A stretch of DNA of 16,011 nt, taken from positions 117,484 to 133,494 of the forward strand of contig MU647155.1 in NCBI GenBank assembly GCA_026770585.1. Direction: 5' to 3'. Below, one piece after another: positions 1 to 7,500 of this stretch. The stretch's first letter is position 1. Every line of letters begins with the position of its first letter. The notes beneath the pieces are model-generated. The model did no database searches and was not told the DNA's origin. It saw only the letters and a list, made by a program, of their open reading frames with translations. Made by a program: the position numbers and the translations under genes. The stretch is from Baffinella frigidus (taxonomy: Eukaryota > Cryptophyceae > Cryptomonadales > Baffinellaceae).

Positions 1-139
1 ACCCCACACCCCACACCCCAAACCCCAAACCCCAAACTAGGCCCCACACATTGTGCGCACAGCCTTACAGTCGCTCACCTTGTAGCCACCCCCTCAGGAG
101 CGGAAAACAGCCCGGGCTCACCAAGTTGATGAGCCACAA

Positions 140-245
140 TACCCCTTAAGTGGCGAGGGGGTCTTACAAGGACCACCTACAGGTCCTAGGCAGGTCCTAG
201 GGCCCTACGGTAGGGCGTATGAGCCTACTCGCCACTTAAGGGATA
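140..245. mobile_element. Family B MITE, copy 1
   Basis: Ends are TACCCCTTAAGTGGCGAG and CTCGCCACTTAAGGGATA, about 106 bp with flanking TA on each side. The core has the pair GTCCTAGG and CCCTACGGTAGGGC shared with other copies. The flanks form the sequence CAA-TA-CTGAGACAGAGCTGG, which exists uninterrupted in sister repeat units near 558 and 454. No coding capacity. Confidence 0.85.
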
Positions 246-630
246 CTGAGACAGAGCTGGTAAACCCCAAACCCTAAACCCTAAACCCTAAACCCCAACC
301 CCCAGCCCAGGTCAAGTCGCAACGGGTGCACACGCCCCATCGGGAAAGAGCGCTAACCCCAAACCCCACACCAGGCCCCACACATTGGGCGTACAGCCTG
401 ATGGTCGGTCACTGTGTAGCCACGCCCTCACGAGCGGGGAAGAGCCCCAATAGACTGAGTCAGAGCTAGTAACCCCTAAACCCCAAACCCTACACCAGGT
501 TCCGACATATAGGAGCGGGAAAGAGCCCAGGCTCACCAAGTTGGTACGCTCAAATAGACTGAGACGCAGCTAGTAAACCCTAAACCAGATCCTAGTAGCA
601 CCAAAAAACCCGCAGGGGAACTTAGAACGT

Positions 631-673
631 GGTCTTGAAATCAATAAATTGCTGGTCTTGAAATCAATAAATT
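631..673. repeat. Tandem 20-bp repeat, two copies
   Basis: GGTCTTGAAATCAATAAATT occurs at 631-650 and 654-673, separated by GCT. Confidence 0.9.
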
Positions 674-1027
674 CTCTAACCCCAAACCCCTACGCCAGAT
701 CCTGACACATCGGGCGCACGAACAAGTTCCGGTGTCCGCCTATGGTGGGAGTTGAAATAACCTAAAGGATCGAACCCCAAACCCCCAACGCAGGTCCCGA
801 CGCGTCGGGCGCACGCACTTATGCCAAATCCTATGAAACTGAGACAGACCACCAGCAACCCGCTGCAGCTTATATCCGGATCGGGTACTGTAGTAATTTT
901 CAGCTAAACCGGAGAAATCTCTTCGGTATCTCCCGTCCGCAACTCGAGGTCCCTAGGGTTTCCTACTGTAGGGTCATAGGAAAAATCGTTTTCCCAATAA
1001 AATACCCGAATCCTTGCGAGTACCCGG

Positions 1028-1131
1028 TATCCCTTAAGTGGTCGACGGGCGATTAATCGCCCTAACTCGCCGTAGGCAGGTCCTAGGGCCCTACCGTAGG
1101 GCGTATGAGCCTACTCGCCACTTAAGTGATA
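1028..1131. mobile_element. Family B MITE, copy 2
   Basis: TATCCCTTAAGTGG to CCACTTAAGTGATA. The interior has GGGCGATTAATCGCCC and the core CCTAGGGCCCTACCGTAGGG. Nearby, 945-980 holds a loose CCTAGG / CCTACTGTAGGG pair, perhaps an older remnant. Confidence 0.8.
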
Positions 1132-1400
1132 AGCTGCTACGGATTGCTGGTGGGAGCTAGTAACCCCTAAACCCCAACCCCCAACGCAGGTCCCAACTCA
1201 TCGGGCGCACGCGCTGATGGTCGCGCACCTCGTCGCCACGCCCGTCGCGCGCCCCCCGCGCGCTGCTCGCCGAACGGTGAGCTGTGGACACAACGACCTC
1301 AAGCCGCCACCGCCACGGTGAGGGATGGGCGCTGCGGGCATCGACTGGTGCACGTGGCGTGACTCGCCGAACGGCGCGCTGCCGCCACCGCCAAGATGAG

Positions 1401-1515
1401 TACAGGGGTGTCTCGCTCATAAGAAAGCGCGCCCCCTAGGACCCTACAGTAGGGCTGTGCCTAGGGCCCTAAGGTGGTCTTAGGGGGGTGGGCGTTTCTT
1501 ATGAGCGAGGTATCC
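1401..1515. mobile_element. Family A MITE, copy 1, right end split by a family B copy
   Basis: Begins TACAGGGGTGTCTCGCTCAT and ends TTTCTTATGAGCGAGGTA. The last bases (CCCC...TA) continue after the family B insertion at 1511-1612. The palindromic core CCTAGGACCCTACAGTAGGG is present. Confidence 0.85.
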
Positions 1516-1612
1516 CTTAAGTGCCCAGTAGGCTCCTACGCCCTACCGTAGGGCCCTAGGACCTGCCTAGGGCGAGTTAGGGCGAATATTCACCCTATGG
1601 TCACTTAAGGTA
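1511..1612. mobile_element. Family B MITE, copy 3, inside a family A end
   Basis: TATCCCTTAAGTGCCC to GTCACTTAAGGTA. It sits at the TA of the family A terminus GAGCGAGG-TA-CCCC and is followed directly by TACATGTA (1611-1618). Confidence 0.8.
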
Positions 1613-1625
1613 CATGTACCCCTAT

Positions 1626-1730
1626 TAGCCCTTAAGTGCCCATGCCGCCAAATTTGGCGGTCAAGAGGTCCTAGGCAGGTCCTAGGGCCCTACCGTAGGG
1701 CGTATGAGCCTACTCGCCACTTAAGGGATA
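1626..1730. mobile_element. Family B MITE, copy 4
   Basis: Starts ATTAGCCCTTAAGTGCCC and ends CGCCACTTAAGGGATA. It contains GCCGCCAAATTTGGCGG and the shared core CCTAGGGCCCTACCGTAGGG. The left terminus is mutated. Confidence 0.75.
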
Positions 1731-1770
1731 CCAGGCTCGTCCGCACAGTGGCAAGGTTGTGAGGACGTGG

Positions 1771-1898
1771 TACAGGGGTACCTCGCTCATAAGAAACCGC
1801 CTCCTCCTAGGACCCTACAGTAGGGCTATGCCTAGGGCCCTATGGAGGTTCTAGGGGGGGGGGCGGTTTCTTTTCAGAATGAGCGAAGTACCCCTGTA
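1771..1898. mobile_element. Family A MITE, copy 2
   Basis: TACAGGGGTACCTCGCTCAT to GAGCGAAGTACCCCTGTA, 128 bp, almost a full palindrome. A small insertion (TTCAGAATG) disturbs the right arm. Confidence 0.9.
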
Positions 1899-1930
1899 TG
1901 GGAGAGGGGCGCGTCGGGTCAGGTGAGGAG

Positions 1931-2051
1931 TACAGGGGTACCTCGCTCATAAGAAAACGCCCACCCCCTAGGACCACCGTAGGACCTTAGGCAGGGTCCT
2001 ACTGTAGGGTCCTAGGGGGGGGCGCTTTCTTATGAGCGAGGTACCCCTGTA
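1931..2051. mobile_element. Family A MITE, copy 3
   Basis: TACAGGGGTACCTCGCTCAT to ATGAGCGAGGTACCCCTGTA, 121 bp, intact ends. The core is rearranged (ACCACCGTAGGACCTTAGG then CTACTGTAGGGTCCTAGG). Confidence 0.92.
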
Positions 2052-2357
2052 GGCTGCAGGGGCTGTATGAGTACGTTTGGGGTTTATGTTTAGGCGGGGT
2101 GGCAGAGTTTCGGATCACGCACTACTAGCTAGGCCGAGAGTTGTAATAAAGAAGACTGAAGGAAGAGGGTCGTGACCAATCTAATCTCGGAACATACCAG
2201 AATCTGTCCTGCTTTATGCTATCTTGAGCCTTTTTTTTCATGCCTAAAATAGCATGTATGTATGCCCTTATCTTCGGCGTTGGAAGCCTTAAGAAGCGGG
2301 ACAGACGTGACCCCGGGCACAACCAGCAGGTCCTTAAGGTTCTTTTAACTCCCAACA
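2052..2357. other. Gene-free stretch, nothing recognised
   Basis: Relatively AT-rich spacer between two MITEs. Short overlapping open frames lack any recognisable motif. Confidence 0.5.
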
Positions 2358-2536
2358 TACAGGGGTGCCTTGGTTACAAGAAACCGCTTCTCAAGAAAAC
2401 GCACCGAATCCGACCCCTGTGTTTTCTTAAACCTAAAACGGACCGACCGGATTTTCCCTCCGGTTTCTTATTTTAAGAAAACACAGACCGACCGACCCTC
2501 GAGCAAGAGTGTTCTTGTAGCCGAGGTACCCCTGTA
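2358..2536. mobile_element. Family C MITE, copy 1
   Basis: Starts TACAGGGGTGCCTTGGTTAC and ends AGCCGAGGTACCCCTGTA, 179 bp. Inside are AAGAAAACG, TTTTCTTAA and ACAGACCGACCGACC motifs, as in the copies at 10271 and 14449. The CAGGGG ends are shared with family A. Confidence 0.8.
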
Positions 2537-2842
2537 CACGACGAGGCGGGCCTGCCACCTCGGGACGAGAGCACGGGCCCGCCTCAGCACGAGAGCGCGC
2601 GCCTCAGCGCGAGGTCGAGTACAACCGCTCTCCAAAAGTCAATTCATGAGTTGACTTTTGCGCGCCCTCGGGCAACACCCCTCGGCAACGGCACCACCTC
2701 GCTGTGGTTGTCTCCGGTTTCCCGGTTCAGCTGCCTCGTTGTGTGGGAGAGACGCCGACCCCCCTTGTGCGTGGACCATGTGTTGACTAAAAGTGTTGAC
2801 TAAAAGTCAACAGGACAGGACAAGTGATGCGCTCGCGCGCTC

Positions 2843-2965
2843 TACAGGGGTTCCTCGTTCATAAGAAACAGCCCCCCCCCCCAGGACCCTACGGCAGGCC
2901 TATGCCCAGGGCCCTACGGTGGTGCTAGAGGGGTGGGCGTTTCTTATGAGCGAGGTACCCCTGTA
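2843..2965. mobile_element. Family A MITE, copy 4
   Basis: TACAGGGGTTCCTCGTTCAT to ATGAGCGAGGTACCCCTGTA, 123 bp, with a C-run in the left arm. The flanks read GCGCGCTC-TA-CTTGCCCTTG; the unoccupied equivalent in the real gene is GCGCGCTT-TA-CTTGCCCTTG at 4438-4455. Confidence 0.92.
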
Positions 2966-2984
2966 CTTGCCCTTGAGCGAGGTA

Positions 2985-3172
2985 CAGTGGACCTACCCTA
3001 ACACATACCCGTCGGGGCCGGACTAATTGAGTATGTGTGGAGGGTAGGTATGCGTTATGGTGTCCACCCTTCAGGCATACTTCCTTGCAGGGGGAAATCG
3101 GGGGCCGGCCGAAGGAGTATGTGTGGAGGGTAAGTATGTGTTACGGTAGCCTGTGTTAGGGTAGGTGGACTG
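2985..3172. mobile_element. TA-flanked inverted-repeat element with CAGTGG / GGACTG ends
   Basis: CAGTGGACCTACCCTAACAC at the left and the near-complement GTGTTAGGGTAGGTGGACTG at the right are flanked by TA (2983-2984 and 3173-3174). The 188-bp element has an internal direct repeat GAGTATGTGTGGAGGGTA (near 3031 and 3115). It interrupts a family A terminus (GAGCGAGG-TA-CCCCTG). Confidence 0.8.
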
Positions 3173-3342
3173 TACCCCTGTACATGTACTTGCCCTTGGC
3201 CGGGAGGCGTCAAGGACAGGACAGAGAAGGCGGGCGTGGTCTGCATCCCTTATGTGGTGTGAGCAACCTGGCCCATGGCCAAGGCTCGCTACCTGTCTGA
3301 CCGAGGCTCACATGTGAGCAGCCAGTGGCCAATATGCTCCAC

Positions 3343-3426
3343 CATCCCTCAAGTGACCCACGGGCGAATAATCGCCCGTGGAAGCCCTAGGCAGGTCCTG
3401 GGGCCCTACGGTAACTTAAGGGCATA
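3343..3426. mobile_element. Family B MITE, copy 5
   Basis: Starts ATCCCTCAAGTGACCC and ends AACTTAAGGGCAT. It contains GGGCGAATAATCGCCC and CCTAGGCAGGTCCTGGGGCC; the right half is shortened. Confidence 0.7.
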
Positions 3427-3482
3427 CATGGGAGCCTAGGACCTGCGTAGGCAAATATGACCCCCTGGACACTTGAAGGGAA
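3427..3482. mobile_element. Family B half-copy
   Basis: GAGCCTAGGACCTGCGTAGGC then GACCCCCTGGACACTTGAAG resembles one half of a family B element. It lies directly next to copy 5. Confidence 0.5.
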
Positions 3483-3549
3483 TAAGAAAGAAGCCGTGAT
3501 CAGGACCTCCACGAACATAAGAAAACGAACTTGCCCAGGGACTCTGCGG

Positions 3550-3670
3550 TACAGGGGTACCTCAATCATAAGAAACCACCGCTTCCTAGCTAGGACCCGA
3601 CAGTAGGCCTATCTATGGCCCTGCGGTGGTCCTATGGGGGAGGCAGTTTCTTCTGAGCGAGGTACCTGTC
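3550..3670. mobile_element. Family A MITE, copy 5
   Basis: TACAGGGGTACCTCAATCAT to TCTGAGCGAGGTACCTGT, about 121 bp. The right end has lost two C residues (ACCTGT for ACCCCTGT). Confidence 0.8.
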
Positions 3671-3769
3671 CTTTCAGAAGGATTGGTGGGCCTGGCCCGG
3701 ATTCTGCTAGCGAGATAGTCCCAGTGCTCCTAGCTCTCCATTCCTCATAGCAACAAACCAAAAAGGTGT

Positions 3770-4130
3770 CTTTACGAGTACAGTCCTCGAGAGATGTACA
3801 GTGTGCGCTCACACTCGCTTCGCGCCACTTTCGCGGGCGTGCATCCGACCAGAGATACATGTGTAGGGCTACGTGCGGACCGCCTCAAAGTAGAGACCTG
3901 TGCTACCACCAACACGGCCGCCGTGTACATGTATGCACGCCCACCGAGGCTGTGTCTGAGCAGGAAAAGCCTGAGGAAGGCCTGCTTCGGGGAAGGAGCA
4001 GCACCCAGTACGAGCCTGCGACGCGTAGCTTCCGATACTTGTTCAACAACACACCCACCGAGGCTCGGCCCTGGACATCCCTGCGGCACACCCCGCTCCT
4101 AATTTTCCTTGTAATGAATTAATAAACGAG
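3770..4130. repeat. Unit related to the 10950-11650 repeat region
   Basis: Segments CACGGCCGCCGTG, TATGCACGCCCACCGAGGC and GTGTCTGAGCAGGAAAAG resemble 11374-11390, 11003-11022 and about 10968-10985. Overlapping open frames on both strands (up to 118 codons) have no recognised domain; I read this as repeat DNA, not a gene. Confidence 0.5.
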
Positions 4131-4367
4131 GCGCTCGACCCTACAGTGTAAAGCGCGCGGCCTCAACAGGCCTGTCTCAGCACGAGAGCGCGCGCCTCAG
4201 CGCGAGGTGGAATGCAGCGGCTCTCCGCGCGGGTTCTGAGCCTCGGTCGCGTGACCTCAACCCCTAAACCTGAACCCGTAACACCCCTCCACGGCAAAGG
4301 CACCACCTCGCTTTGGTTTTCTCCGGTTTCCCGGCTCAGCTGCCTCGTTGCCTGAAGAAGAGTGATG

Positions 4368-4383
4368 CCCCCCCCCCCCCCCC
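4368..4383. repeat. C homopolymer of 16
   Basis: An uninterrupted C run about 60 bp beyond the reductase stop codon. Its length is likely to be error-prone in sequencing. Confidence 0.95.
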
Positions 4384-4443
4384 TGCAGTTCGAAGAAGTC
4401 CCAAACGTGACCTCCCCATCAACTTTTGACGCGGTGGCGCGCT

Positions 4444-4554
4444 TTACTTGCCCTTGTTGGCCGGGAGGCGCTGGAGCGACTCGACGGGGTTCCAGATGGG
4501 CACGTCCTTAGGGATGTCCGTGCGGATGTAGTTGTTCTTGATCAGGGAAGACAC
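4444..4554 (-). CDS. chlP: Exon 8 of the reductase gene: C-terminal tail and stop
   Basis: The last exon (residues 460-495) begins VSSLIKNNYIRTDIP and ends PANKGK, followed by TAA at 4446-4444. SSLI(K/R)-N resembles the family end; the remaining 20 or so residues are lineage-specific. A decayed duplicate of this 3' end lies at about 2583-3215, and a 20-bp echo sits in intron 7 at 4657-4676. Confidence 0.87.
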   Translation of the reverse strand: MSSLIKNNYIRTDIPKDVPIWNPVESLQRLPANKGK

Positions 4555-7500
4555 CTGCGGGGGGAGGGGGGGGTGCAGGGGTCAGCAGGGGTGTCGAGGC
4601 TCTCAGTGAGCCAGTCACTCAGTAAGCCAGGCACAGCCGAGTCAGTCCAGGGCGGGTGTAGTTGTTCTTGATCAGGAGGGGGTTCGGTTTCGTGTTTGGA
4701 GGGGTTGGAGTTGGGGTTGGGGGTTTAAGATGCAGAGAGGGTTTTGGAAGGTGTAGGGGTTTGTGTTAGAGGGGGGTGGGGGGTTCGTGCTTACGAGAGG
4801 ATGCAGGACTTCGTGTGTACGGGGGTTTCGTGTTTTACTACCAAATCTTGCTTTGAAAGCCAGCTTCGTTTTCAACGATTAGATGAACAGGGCGGGCAAA
4901 GGTTTTGCAAGGACGATTTCATGTGTCGTGTTCAGGAGAGCTTCGCGTTGTTGAGGAGGGCTTCCGGATTCAAGAGCTGTAGGGTTTCGCAGGGTTGTGG
5001 TGGGCACCGTGTCGAAGAGGAGCTTGATGTCCGAGGCGGGGTCGTTGCCCTGCACCTTCTTGTAGAGGTATGAGTCGAACGTCACCTGCATTCAGGGGTT
5101 GTGGTTCAGGGTGAGGGCTCAGGTGGGGGCACTGGGATGGGGGTTGGGGACTCTCTCGCCACTTGGTTCGGGCTGAGGGGTGAGGGTGTGGGGTTCTATC
5201 ACCACTTAGTGTAGGGTTTAGGGTTGGGGCTCACGTAGGGTTGAGGCAGGGGATGAGGGATGCGAGACTGCTACTGAAACCGCACAGTCCGCCCGGCCTC
5301 TGGCGGATTTCGTTACAAGACGGCTCCGATTGCCATACCTAAAGTTGTGGTTTGCCACATTTGAAAGCTGAAATCAACGCTTTCACATGCTGCTTTACTA
5401 CCAAATCTTGCTTTGAAAGCCAGCTTCGTTTTAAACGATTAGATGAACAGGGCGGGCAAAGGTTTTGCAGTAGTGGGGATGAGGTTTTTATCACCACTTG
5501 GTCCACGGTTGAGGTTCCAGGTTATGGGGTTCTCTCGCCACTTAATTGCACACGGCTGAGCGAATGAAAACGGCCCCAAGCCCTAAAATGTGTGCCAGAC
5601 AAAAGTGTACCCGAATTCTGGGGCAGGCCAGAATTGGACTTGAACCCCCTGAATCAAGTTATTGAATCTCTTCAACAAGGTTGACGTGACGGGCTTCACC
5701 TTCTGGACGTACTCCGACTCGCACATCTCGACAAACGCCTTGCTAAGGTTCGTCTCTCACCACTGAGTCTAGGGTGCAGGATTCTCTCGCCGCTGAGAGT
5801 CGGATTTCGGATTTCGGGTGTCAGTCAGGTTCAGGTTAGTTGGGGTGGGCACCTTCAGGGTTCAGGTCAGTTGGGGTTGGCACCTGCTGGACGTACTCGG
5901 ACTCGCACATCTCGACGAACGCCTCACGCGCCGGGTTCGAGCGGTAGAACACCTGCGCGCGCGTTCGCGTTGAGTGTTCCAGATTTCCTATCCTCGAGGG
6001 TTAGGAATTAGGGCACGAGGGGCGCGGCTGCTTCAGGGCTCCGCGTGTCCACCGCTCGCACCAGAGTGTGCCCACGCGTCTCCGCAAGGGGAAACACACG
6101 CGCGCGCCAACGGCTGGCGCGCTTCTCTCGCCCGCGTCCCCCATCCAACATGACGCGGGCGTCCCGCGCCCGCGTTCTCTTCGCGTTCCACGCGGTTTTC
6201 TCCCCCGCGTTCAACATCTTTGGAACGAAATTCTTGATTCGTGCCGGTTGCAAGTGGGAAAGCCGAAACGCGCTACATGACCAACGGCGTGCCGGTGCAA
6301 TCCCGGATGGGCAACCGGTTGTGCTGGGCGCAGCCGGCAAGTCACGTAGAGCCTTCAGATGGGGGAGCGACGCCCACCCCAACTAGCCTGAACCCTAAAG
6401 GTCCCTACACTAAGTGGTGATAGCCCGCGTGACTTGCCGGCTGCGCCCAGCACAAAAGGGCGAATAGAACGCCTTGAGGACGAGCCAGAATGGACAGGGG
6501 GGGGGAGGGAAAGGCACCTGCTGGAGGATGTCGAGGACGGCGTAGGTCGGGCCGTACTTGCCGTCGTAGTCGCGGAGGTACGTGTCCTCGATCTCGCGCT
6601 CCGTCGGGAGCATCGTGCCGCCCTTGCAGAGCTTCACAACCTGTGTGCGGGGTTTGATTGAGTTTTTTTTTTTGGGGGGGGGGGTCGTTTTTGGTTGAGC
6701 CCCCCCCGTAAGAGTCTTGGTCATCTACCGTGTGTGTTTTGGTTTGTTTCGGTTTGTTTTGAGTGTGTGTTGGGTTGAGAGTCTACGGGGTGAGGGGTCA
6801 GGGTGTAGGGTGTATGTACCGCCTCGGCGGCCATGCGGCCGGACTTGGCAGCGAAGTAGATGCCCTCGCCCGAGCACTTGGTCACGTACCCGGCGGCGTC
6901 GCCGACGAGGATGGCCCTGTTCTTCACACGCCGCGGGCGGTAGTGCTCCGGGATCGGGTGCGCCTCCACCTGATCAACGATGCACGCGGCGGGGTTAGGG
7001 CTGGTCATCATGCCGCCACGGCATCATCATGCCGTCATCATGTCAGCACCGCGTCCCGGGCGGTGCTGCTCCGGGATCGGGTGCGCCCCCACCTGCCCGT
7101 GGAAGTGGTTACGAGTTGGCCATGGTGGTGTCAGCATGTTGTCAGCATGGCGTCGCCTGTCTGTCAGCGTGCCATCCTTCACCTCGTCTCATGCGCGACT
7201 GTTGCGCAGAGCCCGCAACTGCTGCTCAGAGCCTCGCGACCGCCCATGCAACCGGGAGGGGTTCGAGCGCGGCGACAGAACAATCCGGGAAGCTGCCGTG
7301 CCTCCCCACGAGGTAAAGAGAAGCCTGCAGTAGCGGCACGGGGAGCCGCAGGCGATTCCACTCTCTTTCATCGTGTCCGTTTTTGTGCCGCAACACAACG
7401 CCACGCAACACAACGCCGTCGGAATGCAACTGCGTATACAACAGGGTGCAGTGCAAATCAAGGGCCCCGAAAAAGATGCGTCGCTCCCCCATCTGAAGGC

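Larger units (their letters stand above)
1..1200. repeat. Degenerate subtelomere-like repeat units
   Basis: Units start with a CCCCAAACCCC or CCCTAAACCC run, continue GCAGGTCCC/AGGCCCC..ACACAT(T/C)GGGCGCAC, then GAGCGGGAAAGAGCCC, CTCACCAAGTTG and TAGACTGAGACAGAGCTAGTAA. Copies or parts begin near 35, 350, 476, 676, 774 and 1155. Three CCCTAAA units in a row lie near 268-292. These look like interstitial or subtelomeric telomere-derived repeats; whether the window start is a true chromosome end cannot be told. No gene is visible here. Confidence 0.7.
2583..3215 (-). pseudogene. Decayed duplicate of the reductase gene 3' end and downstream flank
   Basis: Plus-strand blocks match the reductase downstream region in order: CTCAGCACGAGAGCGCGCGC (2583 and about 4176), then CTCCGGTTTCCCGGTTCAGC (about 2712; 4321 with one change), then TACTTGCCCTTG + GGCCGGGAGGCG (2964-2975 with 3187-3210; 4446 onward). 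The last block is the reverse complement of the stop and final codons (PANKGK, TAA). A family A copy (2843-2965) and another element (2985-3172) interrupt it. No function is expected. Confidence 0.75.

Noticed and set aside
1-60. True telomere at the window start
   Set aside because: The repeats are mixed CCCCACA/CCCCAAA and continue in degenerate form for over 1 kb, so a chromosome end is not demonstrated.
2240-2654. Short frames around 2240-2654
   Set aside because: They run into a family C MITE and the duplicated downstream flank of the reductase.
3766-4122. 118-codon open frame and three overlapping ones
   Set aside because: Both strands are open in several frames, and the DNA matches repeat units at 10960-11400.
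6008-6386. Overlapping open frames of 113 and 124 codons on opposite strands
   Set aside because: They lie inside intron 5 in Arg/Ala-rich GC sequence and end in the 28-bp inverted repeat; no recognisable protein.
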